A stretch of 61,673 nucleotides of DNA from Kaistella palustris DSM 21579 (GTDB taxonomy: Bacteria; Bacteroidota; Bacteroidia; Flavobacteriales; Weeksellaceae), in the NCBI RefSeq assembly GCF_000422265.1, contig NZ_AULL01000001.1, positions 1 through 61,673 of the forward strand, read 5' to 3'. Positions 34,170 through 44,700 of this stretch are shown in pieces (positions within the stretch are counted from its first letter, which is position 1; every line of letters begins with the position of its first letter). Made by a program: the position numbers and the translations under genes. The notes below the pieces were generated by a model. It was given only the letters and a program-made list of their open reading frames with translations. It was not told the origin of the DNA and did no database searches.

Positions 34170-34721
34170 TTATGTTTTCTTCTTAATTAATCTGTAAATG
34201 GTCGCTTGGTGAACATTAAATAATTGTGAAAGTTCTGGAGCTGATTTTCCGGCAGCATGCAACTGAATAATTTCTTGCATTTGGATTGGTTTTAATTTTG
34301 GCCTTCTACCGCCTACTCTACCCTGTTTCCTCGCATATTCCAAACCTCTTTGAGTTCTTTCTTTCAATATATTTCTTTCAAACTCTGCAAATACGCCCAC
34401 CATTTGCATCATCATCTTCCCGGCAGACGTTGTAGTATCAATTGACTCGGTTAAACTTCTGAAACCTGCTTTTTTTCTTTCAATCTGCTCCATAATAAAC
34501 AGAAGATCCTTTAGAGATCGAGATAACCGGTCTAATTTCCAAACGACAATAGTATCTCCTTTTCTTATGTAATTTAGTAACTCCTGTAATTTTGGGCGAT
34601 CCCATCTTCCACCAGAAATAATTTCTTCAAAAATCATTTCGCACCCCATATTTTTTAAAGCTTCTATTTGTATCGTATTATCCTGGATCTGTGTTGAAAC
34701 TCGCGCGTAACCTATCAGCAT
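34170..34721 (-). CDS. Serine recombinase (resolvase/invertase family)
   Basis: This encodes 183 aa. It starts MLIGYARVSTQ with the catalytic Ser (S9), then Y-I-R-K-G-D-T-I-V-V-W-K-L-D-R-L-S-R-S, and a C-terminal helix-turn-helix (S-A-P-E-L-S-Q-L-F-N-V-H-Q-A-T-I-Y-R-L). It could resolve plasmid multimers or belong to a transposon. A possible res site lies just upstream (34771-34810). Confidence 0.92.
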   Translation of the reverse strand: MLIGYARVSTQIQDNTIQIEALKNMGCEMIFEEIISGGRWDRPKLQELLNYIRKGDTIVVWKLDRLSRSLKDLLFIMEQIERKKAGFRSLTESIDTTTSAGKMMMQMVGVFAEFERNILKERTQRGLEYARKQGRVGGRRPKLKPIQMQEIIQLHAAGKSAPELSQLFNVHQATIYRLIKKKT

Positions 34722-34770
34722 ATTTTAAAAAATTTTTAAAAGGCTAATTTATAATTTAAGACTGAAATAA

Positions 34771-34810
34771 TTCGCAAAAATATATCGCAAAACAAAATAA
34801 TTTTGCGATA
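34771..34810 (-). promoter_or_regulatory. Candidate res site / operator of the resolvase
   Basis: TATCGCAAAA (34783-34792) and TTTTGCGATA (34801-34810) form a 10-bp inverted repeat with an 8-bp spacer; an extra TTCGCAAAAA half-site lies at 34771. The repeat is 62-89 bp before the gene start, where resolvases usually bind. Confidence 0.5.
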
Positions 34811-34984
34811 CAATTATGCAACCGCTACAGAGTACTTTCTTTTAAGTCACTAACATCTTGCATAAATGAAGGTTTCTGCGACTGTTTACCCCAAATTATT
34901 TTGGATAAAAATCATTTAAATATATTTCCACACAAAGGTTAAAAATTTGATAATAGTATTACAAAACATTCAAACGAATATTTT

Positions 34985-35434
34985 ATGCCGCAAAACTACA
35001 CCTCCTATCACACAAACATCAAGCTTTGCTTTTCTTTGGGAATAGAGAAACAAATATTTCCGAAAGCATATTTAGAAAAAATTCCTGCAAACACATCAGT
35101 TTACTGGAAAAACAAAAATGTTAATTACTATTCTGGTGCGGAATTTGAGGAAATGGCGCAATGCACTTTGGAAGATTTGAAAATAATTGCCGATCTACGT
35201 TTACAAAAAAGCAGAGAACTATTTGTAGCGTTTTGCAAATTGTATTTAACTATCCTAAATATCTTTGGCGAGAAAAAATTTCAGAAATTCATTAAATCTA
35301 ATTATAATTTTCTGACTCCACTTATTGGAAAATTGATAGAAGTTTATGGAAATAAAAAGTTAGTTTTAAAATTCTTAAAAATATCTTCAAATCAATTTGG
35401 GCAGTGGCAGAAAAATGAAGAAATACGAATGTAA
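34985..35434 (+). CDS. First ORF of a broken transposase (N-terminal part)
   Basis: This encodes 149 aa. Helical, with a C-terminal F-L-K-I-S-S-N-Q-F-G-Q-W helix-turn-helix look. It overlaps by 20 bp the second frame that holds the catalytic domain, as in two-frame insertion sequences. The host element is no longer functional because the second frame is split by another IS. Confidence 0.6.
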   Translation: MPQNYTSYHTNIKLCFSLGIEKQIFPKAYLEKIPANTSVYWKNKNVNYYSGAEFEEMAQCTLEDLKIIADLRLQKSRELFVAFCKLYLTILNIFGEKKFQKFIKSNYNFLTPLIGKLIEVYGNKKLVLKFLKISSNQFGQWQKNEEIRM

Positions 35435-35926
35435 AGAATCTCTCATTTGGCTTTGTTATAAACGAGTAAGCCGACAGATCAGCCAAAAAGAAATTAATGT
35501 TATGAAGTTATTATTGGCAGATAAAAGATACTTGCATTGGAGCAGCGGTTCAGTTTGGGGCAAAGCGGTGAAAGATGGCAAAATTTTTATGTCCAGACAA
35601 AGTTGGTATCATTATGCAAAATTGTTGGGGTTAGGTTTGAAGCGTAAGAAATTCTATAAAAAAAGAAATAGAGTTTCCGTGAGGGCAGCAAAGCCGAATG
35701 AAATTTGGCATATGGATGTTACCAGATACAAAACCACGGACAATAAAATGATGTTCATTTATACGGTAATGGACAATTTTTCAAGAAAGGTTTTGGCTTG
35801 GGATGTTTGTGAACAACTTTCTGGAGCAATAAGATTAGAGAGTTTGAAACGAGCCATTGATGAGCAATATTTACAGAAAGAAGATTTAAAAATTGGTACG
35901 CAAAGTTTGGATCTGATTGTGTCTTA
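35415..35926 (+). pseudogene. Transposase, 5' part of the catalytic ORF (interrupted)
   Basis: The protein from ATG 35415 carries a DDE (rve) domain start: I-W-H-M-D-V-T (first Asp) and the Y-T-V-M-D-N-F-S-R-K-V-L-A-W block. The frame ends after D-L-I-V-S at the point where an IS3-family element begins. The rest, with V-D-G-G-S-E-N (second Asp), continues after that element at about 37217. Confidence 0.72.
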
Positions 35927-35968
35927 AACGCCAAAACCTGGACTATTTTTTCTAAATATTTTTTGTTC

Positions 35969-36862
35969 TTATATTGCTGTTAATGAAGCAAGATCATATC
36001 CTTGTTTCTGCAGGAAACTGGCAGGTGAGCGATATTTGAGGCCACCGTGGATTCTGGTAAAGTTATAAAAATCCCGGAACCGGCTGAGTGTATTAATGAA
36101 ATCCTCTTTATTTTCAAATTCGAACCGCTGACATACAGCACTTTCCATGATGGAGTGATAGCTTTCAATATGTGCATTTTGCTGCGGTGTAGCAGGCTTG
36201 GTGAACTCCTGGATGATGTTTTTCTCTGCAAAATAGGCCTGTACCTCGGCCGCGATGAACTGGCTTCCGTTATCGTTTCTCACAATAAAGCGCCCTGGCA
36301 TGGGATACTGCTGTATGATGCGCTGAAAGAGCGTAATCACATCCTGTTTTCGGATACGGTAGGCAATATACTGTCCCAGATTCCAGCGGCTGAACACATC
36401 CAGCACCGTCAGCACCATGACATTGGTTCTTTTCCCCTGTATATAAACGAACTTGATATCGAACTCCAGAAACTCAAAAGCTTTGCTGACCACTGGCACC
36501 AGCTCTTTTACCCAGTTGCGGTTGACTCTTTTAATCTGATCTCTTTGGAACTTCAGTAAATTGTGCTCTTTCATGATGCGGTAGGTTCTGGAGGAACCGA
36601 TTGCATAGCCCAGCTCCTGCTTTAAGTGAATATAAGTCTTGTAATAGCCATAATCCACGAACTCATGCGAGAGAAGCTCTTTGATGTCGCTCACCAGCTG
36701 CTCTTTGCTTACCGCATCGCCCTGCTTATAAAAATAGTTCACAGGCCGCTTTCCCGCCTTGTTGCCGGTGGGTTTATAATAATACGAACTTTTGGGCAGA
36801 GCTAAAATACGCAGCAGGGGCCTTAAGGGGAACTCCTGCTCAAGAAAATCATCCAGCACCAT
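35969..36862 (-). CDS. IS3-family transposase OrfB
   Basis: This encodes 297 aa. The HTH_21-like N-terminal region (Y-Y-K-P-T-G-N, Y-G-Y-Y-K-T-Y) is followed by the rve domain: E-F-D-I-K-F-V (first Asp), V-R-N-D-N-G-S-Q-F (second Asp) and I-E-S-Y-H-S-I-M-E (Glu). OrfB cuts and joins the element ends. It is preceded by orfA with an A-rich stretch (A9 at about 36881) that would allow the usual -1 frameshift. Confidence 0.88.
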   Translation of the reverse strand: MVLDDFLEQEFPLRPLLRILALPKSSYYYKPTGNKAGKRPVNYFYKQGDAVSKEQLVSDIKELLSHEFVDYGYYKTYIHLKQELGYAIGSSRTYRIMKEHNLLKFQRDQIKRVNRNWVKELVPVVSKAFEFLEFDIKFVYIQGKRTNVMVLTVLDVFSRWNLGQYIAYRIRKQDVITLFQRIIQQYPMPGRFIVRNDNGSQFIAAEVQAYFAEKNIIQEFTKPATPQQNAHIESYHSIMESAVCQRFEFENKEDFINTLSRFRDFYNFTRIHGGLKYRSPASFLQKQGYDLASLTAI

Positions 36863-37175
36863 TATTTTTTCTTCTTTAGAAATGCATTTTTTTTTAAAAG
36901 CGCATCTTTTACGCGGATGGCCAGTTCGCGCTCAGCGACCATTTTTTTAAGCTCGCTGTTTTCTCTTTTAAGTTGCGCCAGTTCTCGCTCCACAGCAGTT
37001 TTGGCCCCTGTTTCCAGACCCGCTGCGTTCAGCTCTCAAACTTTTTCTTCCAGTTATAAATCGCAGCAGTTGAAACATTGAACTCCCGCGAGGCCCGGCT
37101 GATGCCGTGCTGCTGCACAAACAGCAGTATTTCTTCTTTCTCTTTCTGATCCCAATTCTTTCGGTGTAAACTCAT
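36862..37175 (-). pseudogene. IS3-family OrfA, frameshifted
   Basis: ATG at 37175 opens a helix-turn-helix protein (W-D-Q-K-E-K-E-E-I-L...G-I-S-R-A-S-R-E-F-N-V-S-T-A-A-I-Y-N-W-K-K-K-F-E-S) that stops early. The sequence continues in another frame with L-N-A-A-G-L-E-T-G-A-K-T and the leucine-zipper block E-N-S-E-L-K-K-M. A one-base indel near 37032 explains this; it is either a real inactivation or a sequencing error. Confidence 0.65.
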
Positions 37176-37216
37176 GACACAAATTTAATGTTATTACTAT
37201 ATTTTGTGTCCAGGTA

Positions 37217-37608
37217 TTAAGTATGCTATTAGGATTGTAGATGGTGGAAGTGAAAATAATAATTCTACCGTTCAAAATTTTATAAAGAATTGCCAAATTG
37301 ATGTTCACAAAAAAATTGCTTTAAAAGATGTTTTGTTTTCTAACAGCTTGATAGAAGGAAATAATAGGATTTTGAAACAGACCTATTTGAAAAATATAGA
37401 GTTAAGTTCTATTGAATTAGAAGATTACATAAGCCAATCTATTACAGAATATAACAGCGAAAAGCCACATTATTTTCACAAAATTTATACACCCGATGAA
37501 GTGTATGGAAACCCCGAATTAAAAGATACTAAAATCTTCTTTTCAAAATTAAATATAGAAAGAATAGAAGCCAATAAAGCCTTTGTTTGTGGTAAAGTGT
37601 GCCCATAA
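37217..37608 (+). pseudogene. Transposase, 3' part of the catalytic ORF
   Basis: Continuation of the gene broken at 35926: I-V-D-G-G-S-E-N carries the second catalytic Asp, and N-S-L-I-E-G-N-N-R-I-L the Glu, followed by the Y-N-x-x-K-P-H block typical of rve transposases. It ends in C-G-K-V-C-P with a stop at 37608. Confidence 0.7.
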
Positions 37609-38060
37609 ACTAATGAAACGGGCAATTTCACTAATCTTTCATTCAAATGTTTAAGAAGTAACTTTTTCAAAATGGTTTTACAATTTTTAAAAAAAGCCAA
37701 TATTTAAAATGAAAATCTTCATTTTTGTTTAGAAAATTACCAAAAACGAATTTTCGTTTTATCTTTTACAGAATTTACTAGTTTATAAACATCTATTGAT
37801 ACTGCCTTTTTAGAAAATTTAGAAAAATTGATTAAAATTTATTGTTATCAAACGGAGCCCGCAAAAAGATATTACAGAAATTCTGAAAAATGAAAATCTT
37901 TTATAAACAAAGCCAACTCCTAAAAGTTGGCTTTTGCTATTTCGTTTTTCCTTTTAAAGAAATTTCATGTTTACAAACCCTTATTAATACTGCGTTTTAT
38001 AAAATTTAGAAAAAGAAGATTAAAATCACTGCTATCAGACGGAGCCGCCGTTTTCAAAAT
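37609..38060. other. Non-coding region with a direct repeat and terminator
   Basis: No gene. It contains two copies of an 80-bp repeat (37781-37863 and 37969-38049) that both end in ACGGAGCC, and between them a terminator hairpin at 37909-37935. Confidence 0.6.
37909..37935 (+). terminator. Rho-independent terminator
   Basis: AAAGCCAACT and AGTTGGCTTTT form a perfect stem with a short loop and a T run on the plus strand (an A/T-rich tail also exists on the other side). Confidence 0.75.
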
Positions 38061-38297
38061 CTATAACAGTAAATAAAGAACTATTATAATTGAGATTAAA
38101 CCTATTATAATTTGAATAAAATATGATAGGCTTTTTGCAAAGAAAGACATTAAGACTAAGACAATTCCTAATAAGCAGATTAATATAAAATAGTAAGTAG
38201 CCCACGCTTCTTTTAGAAACATATTAATATTTAAAATAATTCCTGCAATAAAAAATAATACTCCTAAAAGTTTTATAATCAGATTCTTTTTTATCAT
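38061..38297 (-). CDS. Small membrane protein, candidate immunity partner of the RHS toxin
   Basis: This encodes 78 aa with three membrane spans (about 8-26, 34-52, 56-77). Its start overlaps the stop of the RHS gene by 4 bp, the usual place of an immunity gene. If so, the toxin probably acts on the inner membrane or periplasm. No known immunity family recognised. Confidence 0.6.
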   Translation of the reverse strand: MIKKNLIIKLLGVLFFIAGIILNINMFLKEAWATYYFILICLLGIVLVLMSFFAKSLSYFIQIIIGLISIIIVLYLLL

Positions 38298-41200
38298 TTT
38301 CCAAATTTCTTTTCGTCAGTAGGTGTCGTATAATTACTATTTCCCGCGTTATCAACCTTTTTTTCCATTGGAGGAAATAATGAAACTGGTGTATCTCCTG
38401 TTTGAGCAGGATTACTGCCGTGTATTAAATAAGAATTATTTGTTTTTTCATCAGTAATAAAAAATTCATAAGCAGGAAAACCATCTGTTTTACCTTCAAT
38501 ATTATAATTGAATGAACCATTATTTTGCTGGGTTAAAGTAACATTTACATCATAGTTTATTGCAGGCGCTCCATCAACTAGTTTATTTGATGCATCTACT
38601 TCCATATGAATAGTTGTTGAACCCTTTTTCATAGTTCCAGGAGTATAAGTTGGTGTTGGTCCCGCTTTGCCAGCTTCAGAATGCTCAACAGTTTTTCCGT
38701 TTTTATCAAATCCTGTAGAGCCACTTGCTTTATTATTTAATAACGTAACCTTATTATTATCAAAATCAACTCTTACTTTCTGCTCTGTTCTATATGAAGT
38801 TGCATTTACGTTATATGAATTTCTGTCATCTCCCGAAAAAGATTTAGTATTCGAAAATGGTTTTGGATTAGGAACTTTTCTATCTGGAATAAATGCACGC
38901 CCTGTAACAATATAGGGCTCAAGTCCTTCCAGCTCTCTCGCATCAATTACTCTGTTTCCGCTAAAAGTGTAGGGTGACCAAGTATTGTATTTCTCTGCCA
39001 CAGGATCAATATTAAAGAATCTTCCCACATCCGGCATATACTGTCGCCACTTAAATGCATAAAACCCAGTCTCTTGAAGTTCTTGTTCCTGAAACTTGTA
39101 ATTATACGGTATCGCCATTGGATCATAATAGGAATTTGAATTATTTTTAATGAAACTCATCCCAAAAGGATAGTAATCATTAGAGTCCATCACCTGAATT
39201 TCGCCTGCGCTGTTTTTCACATAGCTCACCCGCACATTTCCGAGGTGGTCTTTATACTGATAAATATACCTAAAATTTTCATAATCGTAAAATCCTTCTG
39301 CGGTAGGGAAAAAGGATAAGATCATATTTTCCTGCTGCGGATAACCGGGAACTGCAATTGTTCTTTCCTCCAAAGCAGAAAAAGTTTCTTCATTCCCCGC
39401 TCTGGACATACTTACCGTGCTGTCATCCTGTTCCTCCAAAGCCAGTCTTATAGGTTCAACATTCGGCGTGGAATACTGGAAGCCGTCTAAATATTCGGTG
39501 TTGATCAGGTGGGTTCCGCTTTGGTTCACCAACGTGTACGCTTTCTTCAATTTTACACCATCTGCGCGGTAAAGGAAACTGCTGGTGTTGCCTTTTTGTA
39601 CAATCGTTTTAGGCAGGTTTAGGAAATTGTACGCAATATTGGTAATGCCTTTATCCGGCATATTAGTCATATTACCATTTACGTCATATAGGTTAGCGCC
39701 ACCCCCGCCTTCATAACCGATTGTGTTATGGGTAGCGTCTGTGATGCTTTGCAAGCGGTTGCTTTTATTTCCATTTTCGTACTGATATGTTAGATTATCA
39801 ATTTGAATAGGAGTATACCTTTTTCCATGTTTAGCATTTCTGTATAAATAAGTAATATTACCGTTAACATCGTATTCTACACTTTCACTATTTATATACG
39901 TTAGCGGTAAGGCATCGTCCGGATCCTGATAAATACCATCTAAAAGCCGGTTTAACTGATCGTAATTATAACTGTACCTTTTTGCAGTACCATCCTTTTT
40001 AATCCAATCAATTTCCGCTATGTTACCGTTAAATTTCGGCAAGACAGGAGATGATGGCGCGATAAGGTTGTATTTGATTTTATAACTAAAAAGTTTGGTC
40101 GCAATCAGATTTTCATTGGCATCTAAATTAATACCGGTCATCCAACCACGAATATTGTAGGAATAATCTATTTCCTGGATATTGTTGCCTACGTTTTTCT
40201 TTTCCAGTTGCCCGATCTCGTTGTAGGTATTGTGGGTTAACAATTCTTCGGGCGATTTCCCCACCACTTCATGGTAATGATTGATCAACGCATTATTAAA
40301 TTGATTGTACTCAAATCTTTCCCTCACCTGTAGAATGGCATCAGTAGATTTTCTTTGGTGAAAAGTATAGGTTTTTTTAGGAAGGCCGGCAAAATCCAAT
40401 TCGGTTTCTGTTCTGGTAAAACCACCGAGGTGATTGGCGGTGTAACTTCCGATGGGTCTTCCTTTTCGGTCGTAAAAGGAATAGTTTTTTGTCCAGCCAT
40501 CGTTCTCTATATTTTTTACCATGGAAGCAGTGGGCAGGGATTGCGCGGATTGAGTAACTCCGGTAGGAAAAGTATCTTTTAGAATATCAATCCCAAAGAT
40601 TTGACTTCCCGAAGGTAAGGGTGTACCTGCGGGATATTTATCGTAATAATTAACGGAAAGCACCGTAGCAATATTGCTATAATATCCTTTGGTATATTGA
40701 ACTGTAATTCCATTCTGAGTGAATCCACCATTATCATCACGTGATTCCACTATCACTAAATCCTTAATTGCATCCTGATGACTCAATCTTGTTCCCCCCT
40801 CGATCATACCCGTATAGCTAACACGTCCAAACTGATCGTATTTTGTAAACAGCCATTTGCTGTTCGCGCGCAACAATGCATCTTGGGTCAATATCAGTCG
40901 ATCGGCTTTATCATAGACCATATATTCCCAACCTTTGCCGGGAAGTTTTTTCTCAACTAATCTTCCCCGTCCATCGTAGCGGTATTGGTAGCAGAGATCA
41001 TTTAACGTATCCGATAAACTTATAATGCTTATCGCTAACGGTGAAAGCACAAATGCAAGTTGATTATACTCGTTATACACGTAATAAGTATCTACGGGAG
41101 TACCATTAAGCATTTTTCGTACTAATAATGTTTGCCCTTCGCCGTTTTTAAATTCTATGGTTGTGTTACCGTCTTCATCTTGTACCGTGTTTTTGTATAG

Positions 41201-41761
41201 AGTTGCTTCCGCATAAAATCCAGAATTTGTTAAAACCGAGTTGGTTCTATTCTCCACCCAAGTGGTGGCTGTGGTAAATTTGATGACCTCGTTTGTGGCA
41301 TTGGCTTCATAGGAAAAATTGATGGGTTTGTTTGCCCAAGCTGCGCCGGGATTTATTTGCGCGGTAATTCTGTCTAAGGGCGAGTTTTCTAAAACTTTGT
41401 GAGAAAAGGGAGAACTGTCATTCACTAAATTTTGATAGAATGCAGTAGCCGAAGATTCTACGCCATTTTGAATAGTCCCACTTAGGGAACTCATTGGTAC
41501 AGGAAGCCAAGAATCTACTTGTCTGCCAAAACCATCGTAAGTTATTGGCATCACTACATCTTTTCCAGTAGGCGAAGCTTTGATGGCGATGGATTGTTTT
41601 GGTCTTCCCAAACCATCGAAATAGGTGACGGATTCTACCTTTTTAGAACCGTCTGCACGGAGATTTGTTTTGCTGTAAACGTAATTTTCGGTTTGTGATA
41701 ATTGAGCGAAAGACACACTTCCCATCACCAATAAACCAAAAAGGGATAAAATTCTCTGCAT
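38294..41761 (-). CDS. RHS/YD-repeat protein with C-terminal toxin-like tip
   Basis: This encodes 1155 aa. A signal peptide (ends V-S-F-A-Q) is followed by a DUF6443-type N-terminus, YD repeats (G-R-L-V-E-K, Y-D-x-x-D-R-L), and the RHS core end (Y-Q-Y-K-D-H-L-G-N-V-R, Y-Y-P-F-G-M, F-K-W-R-Q-Y-M-P-D-V-G-R-F-F-N-I-D-P). After the core a distinct tip of about 215 residues contains DGFPAYEFFI, resembling DUF3238-like tips. It is followed by a 78-aa putative immunity gene. Likely exported with T9SS help and used in competition. Confidence 0.82.
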   Translation of the reverse strand: MQRILSLFGLLVMGSVSFAQLSQTENYVYSKTNLRADGSKKVESVTYFDGLGRPKQSIAIKASPTGKDVVMPITYDGFGRQVDSWLPVPMSSLSGTIQNGVESSATAFYQNLVNDSSPFSHKVLENSPLDRITAQINPGAAWANKPINFSYEANATNEVIKFTTATTWVENRTNSVLTNSGFYAEATLYKNTVQDEDGNTTIEFKNGEGQTLLVRKMLNGTPVDTYYVYNEYNQLAFVLSPLAISIISLSDTLNDLCYQYRYDGRGRLVEKKLPGKGWEYMVYDKADRLILTQDALLRANSKWLFTKYDQFGRVSYTGMIEGGTRLSHQDAIKDLVIVESRDDNGGFTQNGITVQYTKGYYSNIATVLSVNYYDKYPAGTPLPSGSQIFGIDILKDTFPTGVTQSAQSLPTASMVKNIENDGWTKNYSFYDRKGRPIGSYTANHLGGFTRTETELDFAGLPKKTYTFHQRKSTDAILQVRERFEYNQFNNALINHYHEVVGKSPEELLTHNTYNEIGQLEKKNVGNNIQEIDYSYNIRGWMTGINLDANENLIATKLFSYKIKYNLIAPSSPVLPKFNGNIAEIDWIKKDGTAKRYSYNYDQLNRLLDGIYQDPDDALPLTYINSESVEYDVNGNITYLYRNAKHGKRYTPIQIDNLTYQYENGNKSNRLQSITDATHNTIGYEGGGGANLYDVNGNMTNMPDKGITNIAYNFLNLPKTIVQKGNTSSFLYRADGVKLKKAYTLVNQSGTHLINTEYLDGFQYSTPNVEPIRLALEEQDDSTVSMSRAGNEETFSALEERTIAVPGYPQQENMILSFFPTAEGFYDYENFRYIYQYKDHLGNVRVSYVKNSAGEIQVMDSNDYYPFGMSFIKNNSNSYYDPMAIPYNYKFQEQELQETGFYAFKWRQYMPDVGRFFNIDPVAEKYNTWSPYTFSGNRVIDARELEGLEPYIVTGRAFIPDRKVPNPKPFSNTKSFSGDDRNSYNVNATSYRTEQKVRVDFDNNKVTLLNNKASGSTGFDKNGKTVEHSEAGKAGPTPTYTPGTMKKGSTTIHMEVDASNKLVDGAPAINYDVNVTLTQQNNGSFNYNIEGKTDGFPAYEFFITDEKTNNSYLIHGSNPAQTGDTPVSLFPPMEKKVDNAGNSNYTTPTDEKKFGK

Positions 41762-41765
41762 AATT

Positions 41766-44700
41766 TTATGGTTTGTAATGGTATTGGTATTCTTTCAAAA
41801 TATTGCCGTCCACATCTATTACAGATTGCAATCTGTTGGCGGTGTCATATTTGTAAATTTCACGAATTCCGGAAGGTGGAGTAATACTGGTTACTCCAAT
41901 TAATGGATCATAAGTATAAGTCGTAATTTGATAATCTTTTAATATTTCATTCTTTCTAAAATTATCCAGAGCGATAATAAAGTTACTTTCTTCAGACGGG
42001 TCAGCATCATCTAAATTTGAAGCATTAACAATAGCGTCAATTAAGTATTGCGCAATATCTGTTGTCTTTAATGGAACTTGACCTGGATAAGTTGCCCCTT
42101 CGACTTTTGCAATGGGTTGGGTTTGGTTATAGCCCCAGATAATTACAGTGGAGACTCCTGATTTTGTAGTGTATTGGAGAAGATTGCCGTTGGTGTCATA
42201 GAGGTCGTAAGTGAATTGACTTTCCATCGTTGATGAATTTAAATCTTTACTGAAAACTGCAACAGGTAATATCAAATTATTTGTTTCTGTATTTTTAGCA
42301 AAAATTGTCTTTATTTTAGAAACTACGTTTCCGTTTTTGATTATTTCTTTTTCCAATGGGTCACTGATTATGTTGGCTGAAACCATTTGTGCAACTACCG
42401 TATCTGTAGATGCTAAATCCGAAGGATATTTGAAATTCGATGTTGAAATATCCCCGCTACCTATCACTGTACTTGTTTGACTTTCGGGAAAAGTGTGCCT
42501 GTTTTGTCCTGTGTTTGTTGAATATGCTGTCGTTTGCTCGGTAGAGATAGTTGGTTGATTATTTACGTAATCAGTTGTAGTACTTTTTACATTTTTAATC
42601 CACATATTTCTTATATCAAAATCTCTACGATTAAAATGAATAATTTGTCCACCTAAATAATCAGTATCAATTCGCTTAATTCGTATATCCATTCCTTTAG
42701 CAATCAGTGAATTATATGCTGTAGGATAAGGATTCATTGAAGCAAATTGATTAAAATAAGAGTCGTATTCATATTCATTCTTAACTAGACGAATTGTATC
42801 TTCAACATTATTAAAAAATTTTTCTTCGAGTAGTAGTCCATCATCTAAATTTTTTTGAGGCCAAGAAATATTTACTGGACTAAAAGGCTCATATTGATAT
42901 ATAACAGATGTTTCTGCAATGTTAAATTTAAAACTTTTTTTATAATTTTTTGTAGGATCTAAATATGATTGATAAATTTCTTGTACATATTCGTAACCAA
43001 TTGCTTTACCATTAACTGTATTAATTTGCCACCCTGGATTGTTACTGATAGATAAAACTTTCAAAGTTCTTCCTACACCGTACATCGCTGGTAGGCTTGG
43101 GCCAACATTAACTTCACTGTACGAAACTGAAGCAAATAATTCTTCTCCCCTATTTATACCGCTCGACTGATTTGTTGAAGGATTTACGTAAAAATATTTT
43201 CTAACTATTTTTCCGTTGTCTTCCGATTCACTTTCAATTTGCTTTATTCGTATAGTACCTGTTTTTACAGTCTCAGAATTATTGATCACTTGTTCGGTAA
43301 TCCAATCATATTGAACCTCACATTTTTCTGGCGGTTGTTTAGCACCTGTGTTTACTTGAATTTCTAATTTATAGAAACCAGGCTCGTCAACTCTATCTTC
43401 ATCTGTGAAGTGATTCTGTTCTATGTTAATATATTGTCCATTAATTTTTTTCCATAAATTCCAGCCGCAAGAAGATCGAGTATGAGGTCTAGGGGGAATC
43501 TCATCTTTACCTGGAGAAAAAAGTGTAATTCTTTTATTAAAAGTTGTGTCTGTTGGTATTTCAAACGCCACCGCGCCTTCACCTTCAATTGCTCTAATTG
43601 AGTCTTTTGTATATTTATAAACTGGATCTACGTAAATTTTCTTTATATAATCATCAGCCTCGTAAGTAATCTTAGAAAAGCCTCCCGTAGGATATGTTAT
43701 TTTTTCTAAATTTCCTATTACCCCAAAAGTAATGTCAGGGTTTTTGTCTGCACCTAAAAACACTTTTATTTTATTGCTATGTAAATCATGTGTCTTGATC
43801 GTAGGAAGGGGGCTTTGATTCTCATGTTTTCCATTGTATACTCCCCAATAATCTTGAGCAAAAGACATTCTGTTAGGTAAATTGTCTTCTTCGTAATACT
43901 CTAATGTATATTGAGCTGCATTAAGGTTGTCCTTTACTTCTATAAGCTTTAATCGTTTAAAAATTTCAGGAGAATTAGACAAAATGTTTGCATAAAGTTC
44001 CGGAGCGAAGTCATTTGATGAATCGAAATAAGAATAATTTAAGGTGAAGTCCTTAATAATTTTATTACTTTCACTCATTACTTTTATGCGGGTTAAATAA
44101 ACTTCTCCTATTAAATCTTGTCTTATATTTTCAGTATAACCCTCTGCATCATTATTATAATAAAATAATATTTTGCCACCATCAAAAATAATATCAGAAA
44201 GCACATGCTCTGTAGAAGCAGTTTTATTTATACAACGTTGGGCAGGATAATATTCGGCTGAAAAACCACCAATTGATGATCTATTTGTATCTATAATCTT
44301 ATTTTCAGAAATTGATGTTATATAATTTGTGACTATAGGTTTATTATAATTATAAATAATTTTTCTATTCGAAAGTGTAGTAATGGTGTCGAGCTTCATA
44401 TTTGGTACAGCATCTTCTTCATTAAAAAGATTACAGGTGGATGTATTTCGTAGCGCATTTGTAACAATATCATCTTTAAACTTATAGACTACTCCTTTTT
44501 CGTCAACCATTTTCATCCCATTAATCTTCCCATAGTATAAAAGGGGTGTTATTTTAGTCAAATTGTAAGGCATAGGTATTCCCGCTATACCATTATAGTC
44601 TAATATAAATCGTCCACTACTATCTACTAAATTGTATGAGAAAATATCAGGATTAGAATCTGGGTTTATGGGCTGCAAATATGGATAATAACCTAAAGCG

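Larger units (their letters stand above)
35936..37215 (-). mobile_element. IS3-family (IS150-like) insertion sequence
   Basis: About 1280 bp, delimited by ACCTGGAC (35936-35943) and GTCCAGGT (37208-37215). It contains orfA (with a frameshift) and orfB on the minus strand and splits an older transposase gene. No clear target duplication; exact ends are uncertain by a few bases. Confidence 0.72.
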
